Shown one piece after another: positions 35,895 to 44,801 of a DNA stretch of 64,000 bases; positions within the stretch are counted from its first letter, which is position 1, and each line of letters opens with the position of its first letter. A program made the translations under genes and the position numbers. This DNA is from Lottiidibacillus patelloidae (GTDB lineage Bacteria; Bacillota; Bacilli; Bacillales; SA5d-4). Under the pieces are notes generated by a model that worked only from the letters and a program-made list of their open reading frames with translations, did not search any database and was not told the DNA's origin. The DNA lies in assembly GCF_002262935.1 (NCBI RefSeq), contig NZ_NPIA01000004.1, forward strand, positions 124,001 to 188,000, written 5' to 3'.

Positions 35895-36060
35895 GCAATA
35901 GAAGGAGTTAGTGGTTTGATAGCGCTAGTTCCTTTTCTATTCATTTTGTTTGTTCCAATTCTTTTTCTTAGTTGTATTGGTTTTACCAATTACTTAAAAA
36001 TGTTAAACTGTACATATTGTCTTTTAAAAAGTCACACCATAAAGAGGTTTAGAATTCTTA

Positions 36061-37116
36061 ATGAAGTTAAAAAATTACTTATTAGAAGAGAAATTATTAA
36101 TATATAGTTTGTTTGCATTCATATTGGTTTCAATTTTATCTATTATTAGCAATATTTTAATAGGGTTTGCCTTTTCAATAAACTACAAATGGTTTGGTTC
36201 GATTATTTTTTCTGCTATTGCTTTGAAATTAGCGCTTAATAAAACGTACTTAACTCCGATTAAATATATTATGAGTAGTTTTATTTTATTTGTTTTCTTA
36301 CCGATTGGATACATTACATCGGGAGGATCGATACTTGTAGTAGGCTATTTATTAATCGTAGCTAATATGATAAATTATTTATTTTCTGGGAAGTCACGTG
36401 TCTTCTTTAACGCATCTATTGTTATTGTGTTTTTCGCAATGATTTTCTTAAAAGAGAGCTATCCAAGTATTTTTCCAGTATTCACCGAAAGGCAGCATTT
36501 TTTTGATGCTCTTTTTCAAGTGCCAATCATTCTCTTTCTTTCATTTTTAATGTTATCTGTTTTCTCCAATGCATATCGCAATGAGAGAATAAAATTAGAA
36601 GAGTATGGGAAGTTACTGAATGAGAAGAATAAAGAACTTGAGAAACTTTCCGTAACCGATCATTTGACCGGATTGTACAATCGTAGGTATATTTTTAGTC
36701 TTCTTGATGAAATTAGCAAGGATAAGACAAATTCTGTAATTATTTTGGTTGATTTAGATAATTTTAAGCAAGTAAATGATCGTTTTGGCCATGATGCTGG
36801 TGATAAAGTGATATTAGATTTTAGTGATAAGATAAGTGCTGTCATTGGCGACAAAGGAATTGTCGGCAGGTACGGTGGAGATGAATTTCTTATCATACTT
36901 CAAGACGTTAACTTAGTTGAAGGGGAAAAAATTGCAAACCACATACTAGAAGAAATAAGTAAGTTAACATTTGAATTAGATTTTAACATTAGTGTTAGTG
37001 GTGGGGTTACCCTTTATGATGGTAAGAAAAACATAAAAGAGGTTATCTCAAGTGCTGATCAGTTACTTTATAAAGTGAAATCTAGTGGAAAAAATGACAT
37101 AATGATTGAGAGTTAA
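36061..37116 (+). CDS. Membrane GGDEF diguanylate cyclase
   Basis: A 351-residue protein. The first ~180 residues hold about six membrane helices (ILVSILSIISNILIGFAF, YIMSSFILFVFLPIGYI and others). A short coiled linker (EEYGKLLNEKNKELEKLSV) leads into the GGDEF domain from ~200: DHLTGLYNRRYIF, ILVDLDNFKQVNDRFGHDAGD and RYGGDEFLIIL (~279). Unlike the cyclase at 12127, there is no RxxD I-site five residues before GGDEF, so product inhibition is probably absent. The ribosome site before ATG 36061 is weak (AAGAGG, ~11 nt away). Confidence 0.88.
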   Translation: MKLKNYLLEEKLLIYSLFAFILVSILSIISNILIGFAFSINYKWFGSIIFSAIALKLALNKTYLTPIKYIMSSFILFVFLPIGYITSGGSILVVGYLLIVANMINYLFSGKSRVFFNASIVIVFFAMIFLKESYPSIFPVFTERQHFFDALFQVPIILFLSFLMLSVFSNAYRNERIKLEEYGKLLNEKNKELEKLSVTDHLTGLYNRRYIFSLLDEISKDKTNSVIILVDLDNFKQVNDRFGHDAGDKVILDFSDKISAVIGDKGIVGRYGGDEFLIILQDVNLVEGEKIANHILEEISKLTFELDFNISVSGGVTLYDGKKNIKEVISSADQLLYKVKSSGKNDIMIES

Positions 37117-37120
37117 ACGA

Positions 37121-37152
37121 ACGCCACCTTACTATTGTGAGGTGGCATTTTA
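37121..37152 (+). terminator. Terminator of the GGDEF gene
   Basis: GCCACCT (37123-37129) pairs with AGGTGGC (37140-37146), followed by ATTTTAC. Confidence 0.65.
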
Positions 37153-37280
37153 CTATTCATTTGCTTGATAATGCTCGAAACAAACGCAGGACATGATGTA
37201 TAATAGTAATCGTATATAGATGAAAAAATAGAAGTTTAATAAAAAACCTTGAATTTTCATAAAGAAAGAGAGTGTTAGTC

Positions 37281-38000
37281 ATGGGTCGTAAGTGGAATAA
37301 TATTAAAGAAAAGAAAGCGTCAAAAGATGCTAGTACTAGTAAGATATACGCAAAATTTGGTCGTGAAATTTATGTAGTTGCCAAGCAAGGCGAGCCAGAT
37401 CCAGAATCAAACCAAGCGTTAAAATTCGTTTTAGAGCGTGCGAAAACATATAGTGTACCAAAAGCAATTGTTGACCGTGCGATTGAAAAAGCAAAAGGTG
37501 GCGGCGAAGAAAACTATGATGAACTTCGTTATGAAGGCTTCGGTCCTAATGGAACGATGTTAATCGTAGATGCGTTAACGAATAACGTAAACCGTACTGC
37601 TGCTGAAGTTCGCTCGGCATTCAATAAGAACGGTGGAAACATGGGTGTGAATGGCTCAGTAGCATACATGTTTGATGCGACGGCAGTTATTGGTCTTGAA
37701 GGAAAATCTTCTGATGAAGTACTTGAGCTGTTAATGGAAGCTGACGTCGATGTCCGTGACATTATTGAAGAAGATGATTCGGTTATTGTATATGCAGAGC
37801 CGGATCAATTCCATGCTGTGCAACAAGTTTTTAAAGACGCTGGGGTTGAAGATTTCACAGTTGCAGAGCTAACAATGCTTGCACAAAATGATGTAACATT
37901 ATCAGAAGAAGACCAAGCGCAGTTTGAAAAGCTAGTTGACGCACTAGAAGATCTAGAAGACGTACAGCAAGTGTACCACAACGTTGATTTAGGGGAATAA
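37281..38000 (+). CDS. YebC/PmpR-family protein (YeeI-like)
   Basis: A 239-residue protein beginning [20 protein letters not shown]. It has the three YebC domains: N-terminal helical bundle with [21 protein letters not shown], the [19 protein letters not shown] segment at ~75-90, and [19 protein letters not shown]. It matches the YeeI-type paralogue of Bacillus closely. Family members were described as transcription regulators; recent work links YebC proteins to translation of proline-rich stretches by the ribosome. AAAGAGAG precedes ATG 37281 (an in-frame GTG nine bases earlier is less likely). Single gene with its own terminator. Confidence 0.93.
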   Translation: MGRKWNNIKEKKASKDASTSKIYAKFGREIYVVAKQGEPDPESNQALKFVLERAKTYSVPKAIVDRAIEKAKGGGEENYDELRYEGFGPNGTMLIVDALTNNVNRTAAEVRSAFNKNGGNMGVNGSVAYMFDATAVIGLEGKSSDEVLELLMEADVDVRDIIEEDDSVIVYAEPDQFHAVQQVFKDAGVEDFTVAELTMLAQNDVTLSEEDQAQFEKLVDALEDLEDVQQVYHNVDLGE

Positions 38001-38008
38001 TACATGGA

Positions 38009-38034
38009 AAGCAGTCCTTCGGGGCTGTTTTTTT
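38009..38034 (+). terminator. Terminator of the YebC-family gene
   Basis: CAGTCC and GGGCTG flank a TTCG-containing loop, followed by TTTTTTTTG. Confidence 0.8.
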
Positions 38035-38189
38035 GTTTAGATAAATAAGATAATACACTAGATTTTTGAAGTGACGTAGCAGGGCTAAAACCATAATAGT
38101 AGAATGTATCTAAGATGACTACTTTTAGCAGGGTAATTAAACTCGTAAGAAGCGGAATTGCAGTTTAAATATTGAGGAGTGTTAAGACC

Positions 38190-39287
38190 GTGAGCGAAAA
38201 GAAAACATTAATAGAAGCTTATAAAGAGGCAAACTACAAAATACTAGGACATGGTGCAAGAGATGTTCAAACATTGCAAGATGCTTTTTCAGAAGTAGAT
38301 GGTAATCTGGAAAGCGATATTTATGGCACAGGTAAAATAATCGAAGAATTCCAAGAAAAAATGGCAAACATTTTGGGGAAAGAAGCATCAGTCTTTTTCC
38401 CGAGTGGGACGATGGCTCAGCAAATTGCCCTCAGAATTTGGTGTGATGAAAAGGGGATAAAGAAAGTAGCTTATCACCCTTTATGTCACCTTGAAATTCA
38501 TGAAGAAGACGGATTGAAGGAATTACATCAAATTGAACCGATTCTTCTTGCTGACAAAGATCGTCTTATTAGATTAGAAGATGTCACAAATATACAAAAA
38601 GATATATCATGCCTTTTGCTCGAGCTACCACAAAGAGAAATAGGTGGGCAATTACCTAAGTACAGTATGCTTGAACAAATTTCAACCTATTGTCGTGAAA
38701 GAAATATTAAGCTTCATTTGGATGGTGCAAGACTGTTTGAAATCTTGCCTTACTATGAGAAGACTGCTGCTGAAGTTTGTAGTCTTTTTGACAGTGTCTA
38801 TATTTCTCTTTATAAAGGAATTGGTGGAATAGCAGGAGCAATTCTAGCTGGTGATAAGGAGTTTATAAAAAAATCAAAAGTTTGGAAAAGGCGTCATGGT
38901 GGTGACTTAATTAGTCTTTATCCTTATATCATTTCTTCGGACTATTATTTTAATCAGCGCATTAATAAGATGGAGGACTACTATAAAGAGGCAGGAGAGC
39001 TTGCTAAGTTATTTAACAGTTGCCATGCAATCAAGACGAAGCCAGAACTTCCTGTTTCAAATATGTTTCATGTACATTTTTTGTTACCAAAAAAAGAAGT
39101 AGAGCAGATATTAATAAAAGTTTATGAAGAGACTGGAGTAGGAATAGCTCCTTATTTGCGAGAAATGAATGAAAAGGAATGTTATTACGAAGTTAGCATT
39201 GGTGATATGTATTCGAAAGTACCAAAAGACGAGCTAAATAAGTCTTTTGCCATGCTTGATAAAGATCTGCAACAAGCGTCCAAATAA
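38190..39287 (+). CDS. Threonine aldolase-family PLP enzyme
   Basis: A 365-residue PLP enzyme of the threonine aldolase / beta-eliminating lyase family, which cleaves L-threonine or L-allo-threonine to glycine and acetaldehyde. Evidence: FFPSGTMAQQIALRIW (PLP phosphate loop), LHLDGARLFEILPYY (conserved Asp) and YISLYKGIGGIAGAIL with the PLP-binding Lys (~209). GGTGGQLP is replaced here by IGGQLPKY. The predicted start is GTG 38190, 10 nt after GAGGAG. Substrate within the family is not fixed by the sequence. Single gene. Confidence 0.85.
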   Translation: MSEKKTLIEAYKEANYKILGHGARDVQTLQDAFSEVDGNLESDIYGTGKIIEEFQEKMANILGKEASVFFPSGTMAQQIALRIWCDEKGIKKVAYHPLCHLEIHEEDGLKELHQIEPILLADKDRLIRLEDVTNIQKDISCLLLELPQREIGGQLPKYSMLEQISTYCRERNIKLHLDGARLFEILPYYEKTAAEVCSLFDSVYISLYKGIGGIAGAILAGDKEFIKKSKVWKRRHGGDLISLYPYIISSDYYFNQRINKMEDYYKEAGELAKLFNSCHAIKTKPELPVSNMFHVHFLLPKKEVEQILIKVYEETGVGIAPYLREMNEKECYYEVSIGDMYSKVPKDELNKSFAMLDKDLQQASK

Positions 39288-39298
39288 TTGATTTAAAT

Positions 39299-39326
39299 GC
39301 AGTCCTATTTTGGGCTGTTTTTTTGT
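39299..39326 (+). terminator. Terminator of the aldolase-family gene
   Basis: CAGTCC pairs with GGGCTG around ATTTT, followed by TTTTTTTG. Its stem is the same as that after the YebC-family gene. Confidence 0.75.
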
Positions 39327-39387
39327 TTTTAAGAAAATTAAAGGTGTTTCTTCAGCATAACTAGAAAGTAGTTACCAACAATAATTT

Positions 39388-39780
39388 ATGGGTGGAAGGT
39401 TGAGCGTATTGAAAGAAAAGTTTGATAGAATTAGCAATAAGTTAATTAATAATAATTACTCATCCCTTTTAATATTCCTTTTTTGTCTTGTAGCAATAGC
39501 TGTTGCTATGTTTTTATTCTTTATCGTCGCTGGAATAATAGGTGCAGTTTTTTACGGGACAAATTATGATGCAGTTAAAAGTTTCCTAGATGGTCCCATA
39601 GCTTCTTTTATAGGTATTCTTCCAATGCTGGCTAGTATTTTTGCTTTACTAGTTTCTCTCGTTGGAGTAATCATTGCCTTAATGCAAATCAAAAGTCACC
39701 AAGCAAAGATAGTACCGATTATTGGGTTGCTTTTAAATAGTTTAAACGTAAGCTTGTTTTTTAGTATTATCATACCGTAA
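39388..39780 (+). CDS. Small membrane protein, unknown
   Basis: A protein of 130 residues from ATG 39388, or 123 from TTG 39409, which has GGTGGAAGG at a suitable distance. It has three hydrophobic segments (SLLIFLFCLVAIAVAMFLFFIV, FIGILPMLASIFALLVSLVG, AKIVPIIGLLLNSLNVSLFF). No family recognised. It is followed after 21 nt by another small membrane protein gene, which suggests a two-gene unit, possibly continuing into the FAD oxidoreductase. Confidence 0.65.
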   Translation: MGGRLSVLKEKFDRISNKLINNNYSSLLIFLFCLVAIAVAMFLFFIVAGIIGAVFYGTNYDAVKSFLDGPIASFIGILPMLASIFALLVSLVGVIIALMQIKSHQAKIVPIIGLLLNSLNVSLFFSIIIP

Positions 39781-39801
39781 TAAGTAACGGAGGTATCAGC
39801 G

Positions 39802-40107
39802 ATGTTTCAAAAATATAAAAAGTTTAATTTCATTCTTTTACCTTTATATCTATTTTTAGGTTTAGCAATGACATTAGGCATCTTGTTAACGTTTGATGAA
39901 GAGATGTATTTCGAACCCGTGTTTTATTTGATCCTTCAATTTTGGGGTATAATAGGTATAGTAAATCTAGTATATTTTATTATGAAACGTAAAGAAGTTG
40001 GAAACGGGAAGGCATTTCTTCAAATGTTCTTTTTAATTCCAGTTCCATTTGTAATACTAGCACTTCTAATGAGAGTTGTTATGCCAATATTAATTAAACT
40101 TCAATAA
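39802..40107 (+). CDS. Small three-TM membrane protein, unknown
   Basis: A 101-residue protein with three membrane helices (FILLPLYLFLGLAMTLGILL, VFYLILQFWGIIGIVNLVYF, FFLIPVPFVILALLMRVVM). AACGGAGG precedes ATG 39802. The oxidoreductase gene begins 16 nt after its stop, so the two are likely co-transcribed. Function not known. Confidence 0.65.
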   Translation: MFQKYKKFNFILLPLYLFLGLAMTLGILLTFDEEMYFEPVFYLILQFWGIIGIVNLVYFIMKRKEVGNGKAFLQMFFLIPVPFVILALLMRVVMPILIKLQ

Positions 40108-40123
40108 CTGTAAGGGTGTTTCT

Positions 40124-41245
40124 ATGAATAAAATTATCGTAGTTGGTGCTGGAATTCTTGGCGCATCGACTGCTTATCATTTAGCGAAAGCGGGCGCAGA
40201 CGTAACGATTGTTGATCGAAAAGACAAGGGACAAGCAACTGATGCAGCGGCTGGAATTGTTTGTCCATGGATATCGCAACGCCGTAATCAAGCATGGTAC
40301 AAGCTCGTGAAAGGTGGAGCAAAGTATTATCCTGAACTAATTGCTCAGTTAGAAGCAGACGGTGAAACAGATACAGGTTATCGCCGCGTTGGTGCGATTA
40401 GCTTACATACCGATGAAAAAAAGTTAGAAAAAATGATTGAACGAGCAACAAAGCGTCGTGAAGAAGCACCTGAAATTGGTGAGATTAAACGACTATCTCC
40501 AGATGAAACAAGAGCAATGTTTCCGCCGTTATATGAAGAATATAGTGCTGTTTATATAAGTGGTGGTGCGCGGGTGAATGGTCGAGCTCTTCGTGACTCA
40601 CTAGTGAATGCTGGCAAAAAGCATGGAGTGAAAGTTCTCGAAGGAAATGCCGAGTTAATGTTTAACGGAAATAGAATTACGGGTATTAATTATAATGAGA
40701 GTACTCTTCAAGCAGATAAAGTTATAGTAACTGGAGGAGCTTGGGCGAAGAAGCTAATTGAGCCGCTTGGGATAGAATTTTTAGTTACCCCGCAAAAAGC
40801 ACAAATTGTTCATTTAGAAATGCCAAATACTGAAACAAACGACTGGCCAGTAGTGATGCCGCCAAATAACCAATACATGCTCTCTTTCGGTGATGGTCGA
40901 GTTGTTGTCGGGGCAACGCATGAAGATGAAGCTGGCTTTGATAATAGAATTACAGCGGGTGGTATAAATGAGATTTTAGGAAAAGCGCTTGATGTCGCGC
41001 CTGGCCTTGCTGAGGCGACGATGGTGGAAACACGTGTAGGTTTTAGACCATTTACACCAGGATTTCTACCAATAATCGGCCCACTTCCTACTTATGAGGG
41101 CATATACGTAGCCAATGGGTTAGGAGCATCTGGCTTAACGAGTGGTCCATATTTAGGCGCACAACTTGCGAATCTTGCTTTAGGTAAAGAGATAGATCTT
41201 GACTTGCGAGACTATGACGTAGCAAAAGCCTTAACAATGGTATAA
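40124..41245 (+). CDS. FAD-dependent oxidoreductase (DAO / DadA family)
   Basis: A 373-residue flavoenzyme with an N-terminal dinucleotide motif IIVVGAGILGASTAYHLAKAGADVTIVDR (GxGxxG plus terminal Asp, residues 4-32). Also present are AAAGIVCPWISQRRN, the middle VIVTGGAWAKKLIEPLGI, and the C-terminal FAD motif GFLPIIGPLP..IYVANGLGASGLTSGPYLG. These fit the D-amino-acid dehydrogenase/glycine oxidase group, which oxidises amines or D-amino acids. The substrate cannot be read. Preceded by AAGGGTG at ATG 40124. Confidence 0.88.
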   Translation: MNKIIVVGAGILGASTAYHLAKAGADVTIVDRKDKGQATDAAAGIVCPWISQRRNQAWYKLVKGGAKYYPELIAQLEADGETDTGYRRVGAISLHTDEKKLEKMIERATKRREEAPEIGEIKRLSPDETRAMFPPLYEEYSAVYISGGARVNGRALRDSLVNAGKKHGVKVLEGNAELMFNGNRITGINYNESTLQADKVIVTGGAWAKKLIEPLGIEFLVTPQKAQIVHLEMPNTETNDWPVVMPPNNQYMLSFGDGRVVVGATHEDEAGFDNRITAGGINEILGKALDVAPGLAEATMVETRVGFRPFTPGFLPIIGPLPTYEGIYVANGLGASGLTSGPYLGAQLANLALGKEIDLDLRDYDVAKALTMV

Positions 41246-41292
41246 TAGTACTAAGTAAGAAAATATTGCTAGTAATAGGGAAGAGGTTTATT

Positions 41293-41751
41293 ATGGAAAG
41301 TTTTCAAAAAACACAAGTAATAAATGCTGCACCTAGAGAAGTGTACAAAGCTTTTACTACAGAAGAAGGTTTGCGTGGGTGGTGGACACCTGATTGTGAC
41401 GTTGGCGAGAAAGTGGGCGACGTGCATCATTTTCGATTTTCTAATGGTGACTTCAACAAGTTGGAAATCGTAGAGTTAAAACCAAATGAGCGGATTCATT
41501 GGAAGTGTATTGATGGCTGGGACGAATGGATTGGAACGGAGATTATTGTCAATTTCGTCAGAACTGAAAATGGAAATACAACGATGTTCTTTATGCACAA
41601 AGGTTTAACTCCTAATAAGCTATGTTATAAAGGTTGCAAAAAAGCTTGGAGTGAATACATATCACAAAGCATAAAAGGGTATGTGGAAACTGGTAAAGGG
41701 AAACCTCATATTCCGGAGGCGGAAAATGTAATAGCGTTAAAAAAAGCTTGA
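41293..41751 (+). CDS. SRPBCC / AHSA1-domain protein
   Basis: A 152-residue protein starting MESFQKTQVINAAPREVYKA, with the START-like helix-grip fold typical of AHSA1 proteins: FTTEEGLRGWWTPDC, VGDVHHFRF, IHWKCIDGWDEWIGTEIIVNF and TMFFMHKGL. These bind hydrophobic ligands or assist proteins; no function can be assigned. GAAGAGG precedes ATG 41293. The gene follows the oxidoreductase by 47 nt and ends at a bidirectional terminator. Confidence 0.85.
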   Translation: MESFQKTQVINAAPREVYKAFTTEEGLRGWWTPDCDVGEKVGDVHHFRFSNGDFNKLEIVELKPNERIHWKCIDGWDEWIGTEIIVNFVRTENGNTTMFFMHKGLTPNKLCYKGCKKAWSEYISQSIKGYVETGKGKPHIPEAENVIALKKA

Positions 41752-41776
41752 GAAAACATTCTCAAGCTCTTTTTTA
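41742..41776. terminator. Bidirectional terminator SRPBCC / esterase
   Basis: AGCTTGAGAA pairs with TTCTCAAGCT over 10 bp; A-rich and T-rich flanks allow use from both sides. Confidence 0.85.
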
Positions 41777-42550
41777 TTAATCCCCCAACAAGTATTGCAA
41801 CACATCAGGTATTCTCTTTTTAAAGTCATCGTAATGATGTTTTGCCCCTGTAATTACTTCAAAGCGAAAGTTTTTCACTTCTTTTTCCATTAATAGATTT
41901 ACAACCTTCTCATTTGATTGAAGGAAATTTTCACTGATCACTGCATCTTCACCAGCTTCTGTTGTTCCACAATCTAAATAAAATCTCTCAACATTAGCGA
42001 GATTAACAGAACTCACTAGTTCCTCCATCTTTTCTTGGTTTGCATAAAAGGCAGTAGAAATACCAGCAATTCTCGTAAAAATGTTAGGGTAAGTACAAGC
42101 GGCATAAACGGAAATTAAGCCACCAAGGGAGATTCCCACCATAAAAGTTCGGTCTACTATTGTTCGATACTTTTCATCAATTACAGGTTTAAGCTCATTA
42201 ACGATAAAGTCGACATAGTCTTTTCCTTTTCCACCATATGTTTCAGTCCGCCCGAAAACGTCTCTACTAAAAGCACCATTTTCCCAAGGGCATAACTCAT
42301 TGGCCCTTTCTTCAGTAGAATCGATTCCAACGATAATAACATCTAGTGGATGCTCTTCTAAGTATTTTTTTAACTCTAATGATTGCCCACTTTTCGTTGC
42401 GGCATCTTCATTAGAAAATAGGTTTTGCCCATCGTGCATATATAAAACAGGATAAGTTTTATCGAATTTTTGATAATCCTCAGGCAAATGTACTCGAATC
42501 GTTCGTTCTAGATTAAACGCAGTTATCTTTACGGGAAATACTTCAATCAT
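41777..42550 (-). CDS. Esterase D/enterochelin-esterase-like alpha/beta hydrolase
   Basis: A 257-residue serine hydrolase of the PF00756 type: YPVLYMHDGQNLFSNEDAAT, FMVGISLGGLISVYAACTYP with nucleophile GISLGG (~139), GTTEAGED (acid) and GAKHHYDDFKKR (His). Similar proteins are annotated as putative esterases or IroE/Fes-like. TGGAGG sits 8 nt before ATG 42550. The start overlaps the stop of the upstream gene by 4 nt (ATGA), so the two are translationally coupled. Substrate unknown; a link to the siderophore gene 30 kb away would be speculation. Confidence 0.82.
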   Translation of the reverse strand: MIEVFPVKITAFNLERTIRVHLPEDYQKFDKTYPVLYMHDGQNLFSNEDAATKSGQSLELKKYLEEHPLDVIIVGIDSTEERANELCPWENGAFSRDVFGRTETYGGKGKDYVDFIVNELKPVIDEKYRTIVDRTFMVGISLGGLISVYAACTYPNIFTRIAGISTAFYANQEKMEELVSSVNLANVERFYLDCGTTEAGEDAVISENFLQSNEKVVNLLMEKEVKNFRFEVITGAKHHYDDFKKRIPDVLQYLLGD

Positions 42551-42888
42551 TTCACAAGCCTCCACTTAATCAAGTGCATTGTTCCGTAACCTAATAGAAA
42601 AATTGGTATGTAAAAAATTAAATGATCTAAGGCAATACTATTTAGCCAGACGAAAACAACGATAATATAACTTGCGACTGCGCTACTCAGTGAATAAAGA
42701 AGGTTTGAATTTAAGAATCGAGCGTATAAGCCTTGCATAAAAAATAAGAATGGAAAAGTAAAGATAAGCAGTCCTATAAATGTGTCGTGCGTCGGTTCAA
42801 TACGCATTTTCATACCATGAAAATAGCCAAGAACTAAAATAATAATTGGGATGACTAACGGGTAAATTGATTTAAGTTTTTGATACAT
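42547..42888 (-). CDS. Four-TM membrane protein, unknown
   Basis: A 113-residue membrane protein with four helices (YPLVIPIIILVLGYFHG, FIGLLIFTFPFLFFMQGLYA, LLYSLSSAVASYIIVVFVWL, LIFYIPIFLLGYGTMHLI). Its stop overlaps the esterase start (ATGA), suggesting that the two are made together. AGGAGG precedes ATG 42888. No family recognised. Confidence 0.7.
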   Translation of the reverse strand: MYQKLKSIYPLVIPIIILVLGYFHGMKMRIEPTHDTFIGLLIFTFPFLFFMQGLYARFLNSNLLYSLSSAVASYIIVVFVWLNSIALDHLIFYIPIFLLGYGTMHLIKWRLVK

Positions 42889-42954
42889 AAAGAAGTCCTC
42901 CTATCTATCTATTAGACTTATATTCGTCAAGTAGATTTCATTACCTGCAAATTA

Positions 42955-43788
42955 TTAAATCTTAAATATCCCTTTTGCTTCTAAGGCAATCTTCAAGCAA
43001 TACTCACGTATGGAAGTAGCGTTTAGTTGATGAGGTTCATACTGATCATACTCTCCGTTCAAATAGGCGAATTTTGAAAAGACTTGATCTGTATGCCAAC
43101 AATGAATGTGAGGGTTTTTATGGATTGAGTTTACTGAAGTGCTTGGGAAATCAAGTGAATGGTGGTCAGTACTAATGTTTTCGAGTAGATGGTTTGTTGC
43201 GATTTCTAGTGCATACATACTACTAACTCCTTTATACCAGCCTGGCCATGTTCCACTAGTATCTTTAAATACTGCGAGAATGAGATGTTTCGTTATTTCT
43301 GACGCAATACGAGACACGTCACGGACAAGTTTAGCTTGGCCATAGTGAGTCGAGCCGATGTTGTGCCAACCGCGATGTTTTAATTTGAATAAAGTTGCAG
43401 TTTCTTTTATTTTTAACTTCACACCAGCTTGGTCAGCGTATTGCCCTTTGCCAACGGTATATTCTTTCGGATAAAAGTTATTCCAGGCAGGTGTGAGAAA
43501 TGTATCAACGTCAGAGCGCAATAGATAATCATAATCCTCGGTAAAGTCAGCTTCTTTTTTTGCTAGGCAGGCTAGGGAATGGATGTAAGGGTAATTTGAA
43601 AATTTCCGGTCAGGTTGAATTGCAACTTTAATACAATCATCCGGAACAATTATTAATGTGTCATCCTCTCCAAAAACGACTAAATCAGTATCCGGACTTT
43701 GGATATGCTTAAAAGAAGCATACAAGCAGCGGAACATTTTCAATTGGTCAATTTTATTATCGAGATAAACGACTACTGCACGCTTCAT
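42955..43788 (-). CDS. Glycosyltransferase-like protein (DxD)
   Basis: A 277-residue cytosolic protein. LRSDVDTFLTPAW at ~88-100 supplies a DxD-type metal motif, and RAVVVYLDNKIDQLKMFRCLYAS opens a nucleotide-sugar-binding-like fold. FKLKHRGWHNIGSTHYG and the SGTWPGWYKGVSSMYALEIATNH loop look like an acceptor region. It resembles uncharacterised GT-A-like proteins (DUF7164-type). It lies 12 nt downstream of the GT2 gene at 43801 in the same operon, beside a Thr/Pro-rich protein that could be the acceptor. Confidence 0.68.
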   Translation of the reverse strand: MKRAVVVYLDNKIDQLKMFRCLYASFKHIQSPDTDLVVFGEDDTLIIVPDDCIKVAIQPDRKFSNYPYIHSLACLAKKEADFTEDYDYLLRSDVDTFLTPAWNNFYPKEYTVGKGQYADQAGVKLKIKETATLFKLKHRGWHNIGSTHYGQAKLVRDVSRIASEITKHLILAVFKDTSGTWPGWYKGVSSMYALEIATNHLLENISTDHHSLDFPSTSVNSIHKNPHIHCWHTDQVFSKFAYLNGEYDQYEPHQLNATSIREYCLKIALEAKGIFKI

Positions 43789-43800
43789 TTATAGCACTTC

Positions 43801-44691
43801 CTAAAAAGGTATTTTAAACTTTTCCATAAACCAATCGTCCGAATATTTCCGTAGTTTATTATATTTTTCTCTTTGTTCCATGACATCACTTGCCAGCACT
43901 TTTTCTTTGATAGTTTCTGCATTGGCGTTTGTTATGAGTGACAGGCACTTTTTAATTCGCGCTTTGCTGAAATGACTATATGCCATTCGTAATAAGTTGT
44001 AGTAAATGTGATCCCAATTAAGTGTAAATGGTGGCTCTCCTTCGCGAAAAACATGAAGGACAGTAGTATCAGGAGTAAGGTAGCATTTGAATCCGAACAG
44101 CCATAACTTTAAGGAAAACTCTTCATCTTCACGCCCCCATACTTGGAAGCCTCTTTCAAAGCCATTAACTGCTTCGAATGCATTTCTAGTAACAGCTAAA
44201 CAGCCTCCTGCAAGTAGCGGTGATGGAGTGAGTGTTGTTATATCACTGTTCCACTTCGGATCTAAATTTTCATCCCAGCTATAACCAAAACCGACTCGGT
44301 CTGGTTGAAAGACATCAGCTATTCCAGGATTAACAGCATCTGCAGTTCCAGCCAAAATCGGAGTAATTAACTTTTCAATCCAATTTTCGAAAAAAAACAA
44401 ATGAGCATCGCAAAATATAAATATTGACCCACAAGCTTTTTCCGCGCCAATATTTCTTGCCATCGCCGCACCTACTCCACTTGTCTCAAGCAGTTCAACC
44501 TTTTTATCAGAACTGTTCTTTAAAAAGTCACAACAACCGTCATCTGAATTGTCATTTACTATAATTACTTCATATGGAACTTCGTTTTTCACCTTTTTTA
44601 TAGATTCAATCGTATTTTTAAGGTGAAGTCCTTCATTTTTTACAGGTATGATAATCGACACAAGTATTTTTTTCGTTTTTTCATCTAACAT
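43801..44691 (-). CDS. GT2 glycosyltransferase, polypeptide-GalNAc-transferase-like
   Basis: A 296-residue GT-A enzyme. VSIIIPVKNEGLHLKNTIESI opens the fold, IIVNDNSDDG is the nucleotide-sugar site, FCDAHLFFF takes the DxD/DxH position at ~100, and VWGREDEEFSLKLWLFG is the catalytic-acid segment characteristic of polypeptide N-acetylgalactosaminyltransferases and related bacterial enzymes. GAGG upstream supports ATG 44691; a TTG 13 codons earlier is possible. It is the first gene of the minus-strand pair and divergent from the Thr/Pro-rich gene at 44802, a plausible protein acceptor. Confidence 0.85.
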   Translation of the reverse strand: MLDEKTKKILVSIIIPVKNEGLHLKNTIESIKKVKNEVPYEVIIVNDNSDDGCCDFLKNSSDKKVELLETSGVGAAMARNIGAEKACGSIFIFCDAHLFFFENWIEKLITPILAGTADAVNPGIADVFQPDRVGFGYSWDENLDPKWNSDITTLTPSPLLAGGCLAVTRNAFEAVNGFERGFQVWGREDEEFSLKLWLFGFKCYLTPDTTVLHVFREGEPPFTLNWDHIYYNLLRMAYSHFSKARIKKCLSLITNANAETIKEKVLASDVMEQREKYNKLRKYSDDWFMEKFKIPF

Positions 44692-44730
44692 TATTAACCT
44701 CTTTTCTAGCAAACTAAGAAAGTAGTCCAA

Positions 44731-44757
44731 ACTATTTTATTTATAATTCATATAGTA
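44731..44757 (+). promoter_or_regulatory. Candidate sigma-K promoter
   Basis: AC at 44731-44732, then 16 nt, then CATATAGTA at 44749-44757. This matches the mother-cell sigma-K form AC-n16-CATAnnnTA and lies 45 nt before the Thr/Pro-rich gene start. Short matches like this occur by chance, so it is only suggestive. Confidence 0.4.
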
Positions 44758-44801
44758 AATAGAGCAGCCAATTTTACAATAGAAAGGATGTGAATAGTTG
44801 G

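Noticed and set aside
35916..36107. 63-codon frame with a hydrophobic start between the lipoprotein and GGDEF genes
   Set aside because: It has an AAGGAG-like site before TTG, but it overlaps the GGDEF gene by 47 nt and its second half reads like out-of-frame coding sequence. Not convincing enough to list as a gene.
41777..42550. Esterase as a siderophore (enterobactin-type) hydrolase working with the N-monooxygenase
   Set aside because: Fold is compatible, but the genes are 30 kb apart and the monooxygenase serves hydroxamate, not catecholate, siderophores.
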